A stretch of 55,050 nt of DNA from Bacteroidaceae bacterium (GTDB lineage Bacteria; Bacteroidota; Bacteroidia; Bacteroidales; Bacteroidaceae): the NCBI GenBank assembly GCA_017524545.1, contig JAFXVN010000042.1, positions 1-55,050 on the forward strand, in the 5' to 3' direction. The translations under genes were made by a program, and so were the position numbers. The notes under the pieces were generated by a model. That model made no database searches. It was not told where the DNA came from and was given only the letters and a program-made list of their open reading frames with translations. Below are positions 1 to 9,069 of this stretch, piece after piece (position 1 is the stretch's first letter; each line of letters opens with the position of its first letter).

Positions 1-697
<697 letters not shown>

Positions 698-729
698 CTA
701 TAACTAAATTCTGAATATACGATACATGT

Positions 730-1911
730 TTAGTACAGGAAGCCATACATCCAGAGGGGTATCTCTTGCTCCAAACCTTCCTTGATGCCGGCCAGAGCAT
801 AGAGAACATCCGTGTTCTTTCGCTTCGGCTGTTCCAGACAGATGCGGAACCTCTGGGTTTTATCCACGATGAAGGTGCAGCTGCGGTCGCCCTTTTGCAC
901 TTGGTGTCGTCCCCAAAGAGCGTTCTGGAAGAAGGTCTCCATAATCATTTGCTCGTCGTTGAAGTCCGGCATCATGGCATACATCAAGTTCGTGTTGTGC
1001 GGCAGGATGCTGGCTGGCTTCTTGGGGAAGTCCTCTCCGGGGCGGTAGAGCATGTTGAGCAGCCGTGCATCGCTCAGGTACTTGATGTAGTTGACCACTG
1101 TGGCGCGGCTTGTCTGCAAGTCTTGCGCCAATTGGCTGACGTTGGGAGCACCGTAGTCGCCCGTAGCAAGGAGATAGAGCAGTTTCTTGATTTTGCTTAA
1201 ATACTTGAGGTCGATTTGCTTAATGAGCAGGATATCGACTTCAATCATCATGTTGATAGCTTTCAGCAGGTTCTCCACGAAGCTTGCCTTCTCGAGGAAG
1301 AAGGGGTAGTAGCCGTGGTGGAGATAGTCGTTGAAGTAGTCAAGGGGATTGACTTGGGCCAGCACTTCCTCTGCGATATGCTCGTGGCGGTTCTGAATCT
1401 CGCGGATGGTGTATGGACGAAAGTTTGTACCTGCCCTGAGGTTAAGGTATTCGCGGAAAGAGAAACCGCGCAGGTTATAGCTTGCGCAGATGCCGTTCAG
1501 TTCTGGATTCTCGTCCTTGAGCCGCATCACACTCGAACCGGCGAAGACCACTCTCAGACGTGGGCAGCGGTCGTAGATGAGGCGCAGTTCGTGGCTCCAT
1601 TCCGGGTACTTGAAGACTTGGTCGATGAGCAACACTTGGCCGCCTGCCTGAATGAACTCCTGGGCAAACTGGAAGAGTGTCTGCCCTTGGAAATAGAAGT
1701 TGTTCATGTTGATGTAGAGACACCTGCGATCCCGAGGGCCGAAGTTCTCCTTTGCATACTGGAGCAGGAAGGTTGTTCTGCCAACACCTCGGCTACCTTT
1801 GATGCCGATGAGTCGTTTGTGCCAGTCAATTTCATCCATCAAGGCACGTCTGATAGGCGCCTGTGTGCGCTCCACCAGATACTGATGCATTCTGTAGAAA
1901 GAATCGAACAT
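730..1911 (-). CDS. AAA family ATPase (AAA_14/DUF4143 type) with altered Walker residues
   Basis: A 393-residue protein of the group often multiplied in Bacteroidales genomes: an N-terminal P-loop ATPase, a middle helical region, a winged-helix segment near residues 245-290 (VSQLAQDLQTSRATVVNYIKYL) and a C-terminal part ending IPLWMYGFLY. Cellular role unknown. The Walker A loop reads GSRGVGRTT, with Arg (AGA codon) where Lys is normal. Walker B reads VLLIDQV, with Gln (CAA) where the catalytic Glu is expected. Sensor-like AGSSVMRL follows. The frame is otherwise full length and intact, so this may be a nucleotide-binding but catalytically weak family member. It has its own promoter (TTTG 1965-1968, 19 bp, TACCTTTG 1938-1945 on minus). 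The family assignment is solid; the loss of activity is inference. Confidence 0.85.
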   Translation of the reverse strand: MFDSFYRMHQYLVERTQAPIRRALMDEIDWHKRLIGIKGSRGVGRTTFLLQYAKENFGPRDRRCLYINMNNFYFQGQTLFQFAQEFIQAGGQVLLIDQVFKYPEWSHELRLIYDRCPRLRVVFAGSSVMRLKDENPELNGICASYNLRGFSFREYLNLRAGTNFRPYTIREIQNRHEHIAEEVLAQVNPLDYFNDYLHHGYYPFFLEKASFVENLLKAINMMIEVDILLIKQIDLKYLSKIKKLLYLLATGDYGAPNVSQLAQDLQTSRATVVNYIKYLSDARLLNMLYRPGEDFPKKPASILPHNTNLMYAMMPDFNDEQMIMETFFQNALWGRHQVQKGDRSCTFIVDKTQRFRICLEQPKRKNTDVLYALAGIKEGLEQEIPLWMYGFLY

Positions 1912-1937
1912 AATAAGAAAAAACGTTTTTTGCGCTA

Positions 1938-1968
1938 CAAAGGTACAAAAAACATTCTAAATTGCAAA
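1938..1968 (-). promoter_or_regulatory. Bacteroidetes-type promoter for the AAA ATPase
   Basis: On the minus strand TTTG (1965-1968) and TACCTTTG (1938-1945) are exactly 19 bp apart, matching the Bacteroidetes -33/-7 consensus, and lie 27 bp upstream of the start codon at 1911. Confidence 0.75.
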
Positions 1969-1987
1969 GTCTATGTGGCAAAAAGTG

Positions 1988-2680
1988 TTAGCGATACGCT
2001 ATTTTTTTAGGGAAAGCGTCAATATGGCGCATCTGTGCCATGATGGCTGTTTGTCTTTTGAGGATGTAAGACGATGGGTCTTTGCTGCTGTATTTCAGTG
2101 GGTTGGGTAGTGTTGCAGCAATGAGGGCGCAGTTGGGGCGTGTCAAGGTGATGGCACGTCGGCCGAAGTGCTGCTGTGCCACAGCCTCGACTCCATAGAT
2201 GCCGTCGCCCATCTCTATCGAGTTGAGATAGACCTCCATGATGCGTTCTTTGCCCCAGACAAGTTCTATGAGCACGGTGAAGTAGGCTTCGAGGCCCTTT
2301 CTCAGCCAGCTTGATTGAGGCCACAGGAAGACATTCTTGGCTGTCTGCTGGCTGATGGTGCTGCCGCCACGGTAGCGTTTGCCCGTGCGTCGTTCTTCGA
2401 GCGCTTTGTCTATCTCGATGAAGTCAAATCCGTTGTGGGTGAGGAAACGCTGGTCTTCGCTTGCCATCACAGCGACAGGCATATAGATGCTCATCGAGTC
2501 GAGCGGCACCCAGTGGTGTTTGAGGCGCAGCGTCTCGCCGTGCCGCACCTGTTGTGCACAGCGAATTATCATAAGTGGCGTGATATAGACGGGACACCAC
2601 TTGTATATAAAAACGGCGAGGATTGTACTCCCAAAGAACAGGAGTACAATCCATCGTAAAAGTTTCTGAAGCTTTCTCAT
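1988..2680 (-). CDS. mtgA: Monofunctional biosynthetic peptidoglycan transglycosylase
   Basis: A 230-residue inner-membrane glycosyltransferase of family GT51 that polymerises lipid II into glycan strands. It has an N-terminal membrane anchor ([19 protein letters not shown]). The catalytic-centre motif [14 protein letters not shown] supplies the active Glu, followed by [33 protein letters not shown] and [12 protein letters not shown], in the family order. Length is typical for MtgA and no transpeptidase domain follows, so it is not a class A penicillin-binding protein. It lies 68 bp downstream of the OmpA-type lipoprotein on the same strand; a shared transcript is possible. Confidence 0.95.
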   Translation of the reverse strand: MRKLQKLLRWIVLLFFGSTILAVFIYKWCPVYITPLMIIRCAQQVRHGETLRLKHHWVPLDSMSIYMPVAVMASEDQRFLTHNGFDFIEIDKALEERRTGKRYRGGSTISQQTAKNVFLWPQSSWLRKGLEAYFTVLIELVWGKERIMEVYLNSIEMGDGIYGVEAVAQQHFGRRAITLTRPNCALIAATLPNPLKYSSKDPSSYILKRQTAIMAQMRHIDAFPKKIAYR

Positions 2681-2748
2681 AGGTTTGGTTTCTTAGGTTT
2701 TCCCCAAGTGTTTCCCGGGCTTTCCTAAGTCTTCCTATGCTAACCTGA

Positions 2749-3474
2749 TTACTGCAGAGTGCCGGCGTTGGCTGCGTTGACCATTGCTTCGCTGGCATAG
2801 AGGTAAACCTCCACGCGGCGGCTTGCAGCCTGGTCTTCCTTGCCGTTGGCATCATAGATGAGGTAGTTGGGGTCTTCACCGTAGCCGGTGGTGCTCTTAA
2901 TCTGGGTGGCACTTACACCGCAGGAGTTGGTCAGGAATGCGCGAACGGCGTTGGCACGGTTCTGGCTCAGTGTCAGGTTGGTGGCATCGCTGCCGTCGCT
3001 GCTTGCGAAGCCGTAGATAGCCACGTCACAGTCAGTATAGACATTCAGCACGTTGTTTGCAAACTGACGCAGAGAACTCTGTGCACCAGCCTGAAGGTCG
3101 CTCTTGCCCACCTTGAAAAGGATGCCGTTGTCGAATGTTACCTTCACGGCTTCCAGGCCGTTCTTGTCGGTTGTTGTCTCTACCTGTGCATTGGCAACAG
3201 CTTCGGCAGCCTTCTTAGCCTTGTCCATCTTCTTGCCGATGAGAATACCGGCAGTTGTACCGCCAGCCACACCTACGCCAGCACCGATGGCTGCACCCAG
3301 CTTGGCACCGCTTGAACCGCCTGCCAGAGCACCGATGGCAGCGCCAAGGCCTGCGCCTACTGCACCGCCGCCTGCACCGCCGATAAGACCACCCTTGGTG
3401 GCATTACTCATGTTACAACCAGAGAGTACCAAGGCCATAGCCAAAGCACCCAAAAGGAATTTCTTTGCTTTCAT
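2749..3474 (-). CDS. OmpA-family lipoprotein with glycine-zipper segment
   Basis: A 241-residue outer-membrane lipoprotein. The signal peptide ends in a lipobox (LALVLSGC is approximated by ALVLSGC, lipidated Cys20). Residues 28-80 are a Gly/Ala-rich glycine zipper (GGLIGGAGGGAVGAGLGAAI), a likely membrane-associated or oligomerising hairpin. A short linker leads to a C-terminal OmpA/MotB peptidoglycan-binding domain (GFASSDGSDATNLTLSQNRA, then ASRRVEVYLYA). Family knowledge places it as a tether between outer membrane and peptidoglycan. The 3475-3535 leader contains a promoter-like TATCTTTG (3528-3535, minus) beside an AT-rich micro-repeat tract. Confidence 0.9.
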   Translation of the reverse strand: MKAKKFLLGALAMALVLSGCNMSNATKGGLIGGAGGGAVGAGLGAAIGALAGGSSGAKLGAAIGAGVGVAGGTTAGILIGKKMDKAKKAAEAVANAQVETTTDKNGLEAVKVTFDNGILFKVGKSDLQAGAQSSLRQFANNVLNVYTDCDVAIYGFASSDGSDATNLTLSQNRANAVRAFLTNSCGVSATQIKSTTGYGEDPNYLIYDANGKEDQAASRRVEVYLYASEAMVNAANAGTLQ

Positions 3475-3527
3475 TTTTTTTGTTGGTTTTATGTGTTAAT
3501 ACTCTTTGTTCTCTTCGTTTTCGAGTG

Positions 3528-3535
3528 CAAAGATA
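3528..3535 (-). promoter_or_regulatory. Putative -7 element for the OmpA-type lipoprotein
   Basis: Minus-strand TATCTTTG matches the TAnnTTTG consensus, 53 bp upstream of the start. The -33 position holds only TTTC (3555-3558), within repeat DNA, so the promoter is plausible but imperfect. Confidence 0.5.
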
Positions 3536-3540
3536 CAACA

Positions 3541-3622
3541 AAAAGTGAAAAGGTGAAAAAGTGAAAAGGTGAAAATGTAATCTTTTTAACTTTTTAACTC
3601 TTCTTCGCTTTAACATTTCAAC
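3541..3622. repeat. AT-rich micro-repeat tract
   Basis: Short imperfect direct repeats fill this intergenic stretch: GTGAAAAGGTGAAAAA units (3545-3578), then units based on CTTTTTAAC and TTTAACATTTCAAC. It is one of many such tracts at gene junctions in the window. Confidence 0.7.
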
Positions 3623-3639
3623 TTTTCTTCGTACTTTTG
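3609..3639 (+). promoter_or_regulatory. Promoter for proS
   Basis: TACTTTTG at 3632-3639 fits the -7 consensus; TTTA at 3609-3612 lies 19 bp upstream where TTTG is expected. It is 70 bp before the proS start codon. Confidence 0.6.
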
Positions 3640-3708
3640 CATCCGAATTTTAATGGGGGAGAATGGATTCCCTGTTGCATGATTAGACACGACTAAATAA
3701 ATATAGAT

Positions 3709-5190
3709 ATGGCAAAAGAATTGGATTTCCTCACGAAACGCAGTGAGGACTACAGCAAGTGGTACAATGAACTGGTGGTGAAGGCAGACCTGGCGGAGCA
3801 GAGCGACGTGCGCGGCTGCATGGTCATCAAGCCCTACGGATATGCTATATGGGAGAAGATGCAGCGCACCCTCGACGATATGTTCAAGGAGACGGGCGTG
3901 CAGAATGCCTACTTCCCCTTGCTCATCCCCAAGAGTTTCCTTTCGAAGGAGGCAGAGCATGTGGAGGGCTTCGCCAAGGAGTGTGCCGTAGTGACGCACT
4001 ACCGCCTGAAGACCAACGAGACGCACGATGGCGTGGTGGTTGACCCTGCAGCTCGGTTGGAAGAGGAACTCATCATCCGACCCACATCGGAAACCATCAT
4101 TTGGAATACTTTCAAGAACTGGATACAGTCCTATCGCGACCTGCCCCTGCTGGTCAACCAGTGGTGCAACGTCATGCGCTGGGAGATGCGCACACGTCTG
4201 TTTCTGCGTACCAGCGAGTTTCTCTGGCAGGAAGGTCACACGGCTCATGCCACTCGCGAAGAGGCTGAGCAGCGTGCCCAGCAGATGCTGAAGGTCTATG
4301 CTAAGTTTGCAGAAGAGTATATGGCTGTTCCTGTCGTGCAGGGCGTGAAGAGCGAGACTGAACGTTTTGCCGGTGCGCTCGACACCTATACCATCGAGGC
4401 TATGATGCAGGACGGCAAGGCTTTGCAGAGCGGCACGAGCCACTTCCTCGGTCAGAACTTCGGCAAGGCCTTCGAGGTGCAGTTCCTCAACAAGGAGAAC
4501 AAACCCGAATATGCATGGGCAACCTCTTGGGGCGTAAGCACAAGACTGATGGGTGCCCTTATCATGACGCACAGCGACGACAACGGTCTCGTTCTGCCTC
4601 CTGCCCTTGCTCCCATTCAGGTGGTCATCATTCCCATTGGTGGCAAGCCCGAACAAGTGGCAGCCGTTGATGCTGCAGTCGCTCCTATCATCGACGAGCT
4701 CAAGAAGATGGGCATCAGCGTCAAGTACGACAATGCCGACAATAAGCGTCCTGGCTTTAAGTTCGCTGATTACGAGCTGAAGGGTGTGCCTGTTCGTCTC
4801 GTGCTTGGAGCAAGAGACTTGGAGAATGGCACAGTCGAGGTGATGCGTCGCGATACGCTCGAGAAGGAGACACGTCCGCTCGAAGGCATTGCCGCTTACG
4901 TTCAGCAACTGCTTGGCGACATTCAGAAGAACATCTTCACGAAGGCCAAGACCTTCCGCGATGCCCACATCTACGAGTGTGAGAACTACGAGGAGTTCAA
5001 GGAGCGCGTTAAGGACGGCGGTTTCTTCCTCTGCCATTGGGACGGCACAGCCGAGACTGAGGCAAAAATCAAGGAAGAGACACAGGCCACCATTCGCTGC
5101 GTGCCTTTCGGCTTTGAGCAGACGCCAGGTGTGGATATGGTAACAGGAAAACCCAGCAAGGCGCGTGTTCTCATCGCAAGGAGCTATTAA
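3709..5190 (+). CDS. proS: Proline--tRNA ligase
   Basis: A 493-residue cytoplasmic class II aminoacyl-tRNA synthetase that charges tRNA-Pro. It belongs to the shorter, archaeal/eukaryote-like ProS type without the editing insertion. Visible signatures are the class II motif 2 region ([20 protein letters not shown]), the [12 protein letters not shown] segment, the [14 protein letters not shown] motif typical of this type, the anticodon-binding domain ([13 protein letters not shown] to about residue 400), and a C-terminal zinc-binding-like domain with [17 protein letters not shown]. The last residues (RVLIARSY) match the family terminus. The downstream MFS gene begins inside or immediately after its 3' end. 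Confidence 0.97.
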   Translation: MAKELDFLTKRSEDYSKWYNELVVKADLAEQSDVRGCMVIKPYGYAIWEKMQRTLDDMFKETGVQNAYFPLLIPKSFLSKEAEHVEGFAKECAVVTHYRLKTNETHDGVVVDPAARLEEELIIRPTSETIIWNTFKNWIQSYRDLPLLVNQWCNVMRWEMRTRLFLRTSEFLWQEGHTAHATREEAEQRAQQMLKVYAKFAEEYMAVPVVQGVKSETERFAGALDTYTIEAMMQDGKALQSGTSHFLGQNFGKAFEVQFLNKENKPEYAWATSWGVSTRLMGALIMTHSDDNGLVLPPALAPIQVVIIPIGGKPEQVAAVDAAVAPIIDELKKMGISVKYDNADNKRPGFKFADYELKGVPVRLVLGARDLENGTVEVMRRDTLEKETRPLEGIAAYVQQLLGDIQKNIFTKAKTFRDAHIYECENYEEFKERVKDGGFFLCHWDGTAETEAKIKEETQATIRCVPFGFEQTPGVDMVTGKPSKARVLIARSY

Positions 5191-6502
5191 AGCCCCCTCC
5201 CTCAATCCCTCCCCCAAGGAGGAGGGAAGAAGGCGGAGAGAAAGCCTCCCTCCTCGGGGGGAGGTTGGGAGGGGGGCATGGTTCCTGACTCTCTTTGCTG
5301 CCGAAGAGATTCCAGCAGCAATCGTCACTTATGTTGCCTTGCTGATGCTGCTCCAGTTAGGGCTGGCACCGGCAGTCGCTACATTTTGTTCTGCTTTGCT
5401 CTTCGTCCCTTGGGTGCTGAAATCCTTCATGCGACCCTGGGTAAGCAGGGTAGGGCGCTTCCGGCAGATGCTTCATCTGATAGAGGCATTGCTCTTCGCC
5501 TGTCTTTTGCTTCTGGCCTTTTCCTTTAAGCAAGGACCATTGGTGGTCTTCTTTGCCTTGCTGATGGTAAGCTTGCTTTGTGCTTGGCACGAACTGGCTG
5601 CCCGCATGTACTATGAGCAAATGCTGAGCCCGTCCGTCCAACGCCTGCTGACCGTTCCCAAGCATGTCTGTTCGCAGGCGGCAGTCATCTTCACCTATGG
5701 AGCCCTCATCTTCCTTGTAGGCACACTCCAAGTCTATTTCCGGCAGATACGCTATTCTTGGGCGATGGGATGCTATGTGGCAGCAGGACTATTCTTGCTG
5801 TTTGTGTTCCTGCATCTAATGACTTTGGCCCCCTCCCCGCTCCCCTTTTGGGGGAGTGATTCAGAAGCGAAGAGGGAGGCGGCTTGTACACTCCCCCAAA
5901 GGGGGAGATGGAGGGGGCTTCCTGTTCTTATCCTTTTTCTCCTTCTATTGCCTCAATCCCTCATGTTCTACGCGCGCGTACTATATTTATATTGTCCCCA
6001 CGAGCAGGGCGGACTGGAGTGCACAATGCAGGAGATAGGATTTGCACAGGGCACCGTCGGAGTCATTGCCTTCAGCCTTGGCATAGCCATGGGACGTTTG
6101 CTCATCCGTCGGCACACCCTGCATCGCCTTTTCTGGCCAATGGCGCTATGCGTTGTCCTCTCACCCTTTGTCTATCTGGGCATGACCATATACCCGCCTC
6201 ATTCACTCTGGATGCTGTGTTGCTGTACCATGACAGCTCAACTGCTGTTCGGTCTGGGGATAAGCATCTGCCGTCTCCCCGTCAGTGCCATATCAGGAAC
6301 TCGCTATCGCAATAACATCAACATGTTGCAGATACCGCTTGTCTCTGCTGCCATGATAGTGCCGATGGCCCTTAGTGGCTGGATGGTAGAACAACTTGGG
6401 TATAATAGCTACTTCCTTGTCAATGCCCTCTCAGCTCCTGTTTGTCTGTTGGGCATCTTCCTGCTTTGGAAGGAAACACCTGCCACATCCTTTCGAATGT
6501 AA
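5165..6502 (+). CDS. MFS transporter (AmpG-like permease) carrying two in-frame palindromic elements
   Basis: An integral membrane permease of the major facilitator superfamily with about 12 hydrophobic segments from residue 40 on; substrate unknown. The opening resembles MFS/AmpG-like permeases of Bacteroidetes ([19 protein letters not shown]). The frame has no ATG before residue 61. The GTG at 5165, inside proS, is the only conventional start upstream of the first helix, and the next 30 or so codons ([10 protein letters not shown]...PPRGEVGRG) are pure repeat-element sequence (5192-5277). The native start seems to have been overwritten or displaced by the insertion. A second element (5828-5919) adds about 30 residues (APSPLPFWG...PQRGRWRG) between helices near mid-protein. 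The frame stays open through both. The start coordinate is therefore uncertain; the gene may be translated from a non-ATG codon or be impaired. Confidence 0.75.
   Translation: MFSSQGAIKAPSLNPSPKEEGRRRRESLPPRGEVGRGAWFLTLFAAEEIPAAIVTYVALLMLLQLGLAPAVATFCSALLFVPWVLKSFMRPWVSRVGRFRQMLHLIEALLFACLLLLAFSFKQGPLVVFFALLMVSLLCAWHELAARMYYEQMLSPSVQRLLTVPKHVCSQAAVIFTYGALIFLVGTLQVYFRQIRYSWAMGCYVAAGLFLLFVFLHLMTLAPSPLPFWGSDSEAKREAACTLPQRGRWRGLPVLILFLLLLPQSLMFYARVLYLYCPHEQGGLECTMQEIGFAQGTVGVIAFSLGIAMGRLLIRRHTLHRLFWPMALCVVLSPFVYLGMTIYPPHSLWMLCCCTMTAQLLFGLGISICRLPVSAISGTRYRNNINMLQIPLVSAAMIVPMALSGWMVEQLGYNSYFLVNALSAPVCLLGIFLLWKETPATSFRM
5192..5277. repeat. GC-rich palindromic element, copy 1
   Basis: An imperfect inverted repeat of about 86 bp with outer arms GCCCCCTCCCTCAATCCCTC and GGTTGGGAGGGGGGC, and inner arms AGGAGGAGGGA / TCCCTCCTC. 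It starts right after the proS stop codon and is read through in frame as the N terminus of the MFS protein. Confidence 0.85.
5828..5919. repeat. GC-rich palindromic element, copy 2, inside the MFS gene
   Basis: About 92 bp bounded by GCCCCCTCCCCGCTCC and GGAGATGGAGGGGGC, with inner CTCCCC..GGGGGAG and CTCCCCC..GGGGGAG hairpins. It adds a multiple of three in effect, keeping the permease frame open and encoding a low-complexity Pro/Arg/Gly-rich insert between membrane helices. Confidence 0.85.
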
Positions 6503-6543
6503 ACAAAAACTACAATAACTTAATAACTAAACCTTATTGACCT

Positions 6544-8262
6544 ATGAAAAGATTATTGTTTACTGTTTGTTGTCTGTTATCTGCTGTCTGCGTTTCAGCG
6601 GACGAGGTGACTGCTGCCAAGTACGACATCATCCCTCTTCCAAAGGAGGTGAAGGTGATGTGTACGGGTTTTGACCAGATGTTTGCCATTGAAGATGGAA
6701 ATGGCATTAGCTACGACGCGAGCAATGCTGAATGCACGCGTATTGCGCAATTCCTTCAGGAATGGGTGAAGGAAGAAGCAGACGTGAAGCTTCAGCTGAC
6801 TCCTAATGACAAGAACGCCAAGATTCAGTTGCGTCTCGTTTCTCCTGCCGCTCCTAAAGGCAAGAAGAGCAAAAAGCCTGTCACTCTGACCGACCAACAG
6901 AAAGAGAGCTACACGATGAAGGTGACGGAGAAGGGCATCGAACTGACTGCCTTCGAGCCTGTTGGCCTCTTCCGCGCCGCGCAGACGCTTCGCAAGAGCC
7001 TCCCCGAAAAGAATGGACTTGGACTGATAATGCCTTTCGTAGAGATTACCGACCAGCCTCGCTTCTCCTATCGCGGAGTCCTGCTCGATTGCGGACGTCA
7101 CTTCTTCTCTGTCGAGTTCATCAAGCAGTTCCTCGATGTGATGGCCCTGCACGGCTGCAACCAGTTCCATTGGCATCTGACCGAAGACCAAGGCTGGCGC
7201 TTCGAAGTGAAGGCTCTGCCTGACCTTGCAAAGAAAGGTAGTGTACGCGAGAAGAGCATCATTGCCTCAAGCAAAGTGCGCCTCTACGACAACATTCCTT
7301 ATGGCGGCTACTATACTCAGGAAGAGTGTCGCGAAGTCGTTAAGTATGCAGCTGAACGTTACATCAACGTAGTGCCTGAAATCGATATGCCTGGTCACAT
7401 GCAGAGCGCCCTTCATGTCTTCCCGAATCTGGGTTGCACAGGCGGTCCTTATGTTGTTGCTCCGCATTGGGGAGTGATGCGAGAGGTGCTTTGTGGCGGC
7501 AATCCTGAGACGCTGACCTTCCTGAAGACCGTCTTTGGCGAGCTTTGTGATGTCTTCCCCTCTCCCTACATCCACATTGGTGGCGACGAATGCCCGAAGG
7601 AGCGTTGGCAGAAGTGCCCGAAGTGTCAGGCTAAGATTAAGGAGTTGGGCTTGACGACTGAGAATGTTAAGGTTGAAGGCGACGGAGGAAGAGGAAGTCA
7701 GGACGGCAGAAGTGCTGAGAACAAGCTTCAGTCCTATATCAACCAGGAGATTGAGCAGTTCCTCGCTTCAAAAGGTCGCAGCCTGATTGGTTGGGACGAG
7801 ATTCTGGCTGGCGGACTGACTGAGGATGCTATCGTAATGTCTTGGCGCGGAACCAAGGGCGGAGTCGCAGCTGCCAAGCAGAAGCATCGTGTCATCATGA
7901 GCCCCAATGTCTATGCCTACATCGACCATCCGCAGCTGAAGGACTATAGCAAGTCACCTCGCACGACCGACAGCTACGTCGTTTCCTGCTCGAAGATGTA
8001 CTCCTTCGAACCCCTTGTTCCTGAAGAACTGACCGAAGAGGAAGGCGACTGCATCCTTGGTGTTCAGGCTAACCTTTGGACAGAGCATATAGCTTATCCT
8101 GAGCACGCTCTCTATCAGTTGTTGCCTCGACTGGCTTCTATGAGCGAAGTACAATGGTGCGCTCCTGAACAGAAGGACTTCGAGAACTGGAAGAAGCGTC
8201 TGCCGCAGTTGGAGAGACTTTACGACAAACTGGGCTACGTCTATTGTCGTGAGGTAGAGTGA
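6544..8262 (+). CDS. Beta-N-acetylhexosaminidase, glycoside hydrolase family 20
   Basis: A 572-residue exported glycosidase that removes terminal beta-linked GlcNAc or GalNAc from glycans. It has a signal peptide (residues 1-19, cleavage after VSA), an N-terminal GH20b-type domain (to about residue 165) and the catalytic barrel beginning QPRFSYRGVLLDCGRHF. The substrate-assisted catalytic pair is Asp348-Glu349 in HIGGDECPKERW; HWHLTEDQGWRFEVK, VPEIDMPGHM and GWDEILAGG are also diagnostic. No lipobox is seen, so periplasmic or secreted. Its signal-peptide codons are built of the TTTACTGTTTGTTGTCTG-type micro-repeat seen elsewhere. Mucin or chitobiose breakdown is likely but not shown here. The end overlaps the decayed acyltransferase on the other strand by 22 bp. 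Confidence 0.95.
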   Translation: MKRLLFTVCCLLSAVCVSADEVTAAKYDIIPLPKEVKVMCTGFDQMFAIEDGNGISYDASNAECTRIAQFLQEWVKEEADVKLQLTPNDKNAKIQLRLVSPAAPKGKKSKKPVTLTDQQKESYTMKVTEKGIELTAFEPVGLFRAAQTLRKSLPEKNGLGLIMPFVEITDQPRFSYRGVLLDCGRHFFSVEFIKQFLDVMALHGCNQFHWHLTEDQGWRFEVKALPDLAKKGSVREKSIIASSKVRLYDNIPYGGYYTQEECREVVKYAAERYINVVPEIDMPGHMQSALHVFPNLGCTGGPYVVAPHWGVMREVLCGGNPETLTFLKTVFGELCDVFPSPYIHIGGDECPKERWQKCPKCQAKIKELGLTTENVKVEGDGGRGSQDGRSAENKLQSYINQEIEQFLASKGRSLIGWDEILAGGLTEDAIVMSWRGTKGGVAAAKQKHRVIMSPNVYAYIDHPQLKDYSKSPRTTDSYVVSCSKMYSFEPLVPEELTEEEGDCILGVQANLWTEHIAYPEHALYQLLPRLASMSEVQWCAPEQKDFENWKKRLPQLERLYDKLGYVYCREVE

Positions 8263-9045
8263 AGCTTCTTGTTCAGCCACTTCTTTAAAGGCTCATCGTA
8301 AGCGAGAAGACATAGCGTTGCGATAAGCACAGAAGCCACAAGGGTGAGAAGTGCCGGAACCCAGGGCTGTGAATAGCCCTCGTAGGGATGTCCGTCGCTT
8401 CCCACCCATGTGATATATAGATAGATGAGGGGAAAGTGCGTGGCATAAAGAGGATAGGACAGCCTTCTGTCAAGAGGGCAAAGCCAGCTATGGATACGAT
8501 GCTGCAAGTGACCCATACCCTGAGCCATTTGGTGGAAAGACGATGTAGCAGAAGGCCATAGAGAAGGCTGCCTATGTATTCGAAGAAGAGAGACCAGTGT
8601 GGTCCGTTGAGTGGGAATATCTCGGTGTTGCCGCGAACCTCTATGCTGCTTGGCGATGGAATCATAAAGAGTCCCAGTAAGGTGACCAGCATCAAGGCTT
8701 GCATGGAGACTTCTGTACCGTCCCATTTCGTACAACCTTGTATCAGGAAGGCTATGGCACCCAGTAGGACGCCCATTACCACCATGGGATGCAGAGGATG
8801 AGTCTTCTGCGGATGAAGCCGCCTAAAGTCATGCTGTTTCCCCACTGACGGTCATAGGCATACCCCATGACAAACCCTGAGAGGATAAAGAAGAAGTCAA
8901 CACCTAGGAAGCTGTGATAGAATTCATTCACGGGGGTAGGCCACACGAAGAAGCTTTTGGCATCGTTGAAGACATGGTAAAGCAGCACCATGAGTGCTGC
9001 TACACCTCGTAGCCCGTCGAGAATATCGTATCTTGTCCTTTCCAT
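8241..9045 (-). pseudogene. Decayed acyltransferase-3 (OafA/YrhL-like) gene
   Basis: Three reading-frame pieces read in order as one membrane acyltransferase. Piece 1 (9045-8776): LDGLRGVAALMVLLYHVFND with the catalytic His, and LGVDFFFILSGFVMGYAYD. Piece 2 (frame change near 8791-8793): HPMVVMGVLLGAI, WSLFFEYIGSLLYGLLLHRL. Piece 3 (frame change near 8465-8500): LSYPLYATHFPLIYLYITWV. The first change looks like a one-base deletion in a run coding the conserved RRLIxLHP motif. At the second junction, roughly 100 residues of the usual mid-region are also missing, so it is a deletion plus frameshift rather than a single sequencing slip. The remaining 268-codon span is too short for the 350-380-residue family. 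Non-functional is the best reading. Confidence 0.85.
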
Positions 9046-9069
9046 GGATGTTGTCTCTTGATGTGGTTT

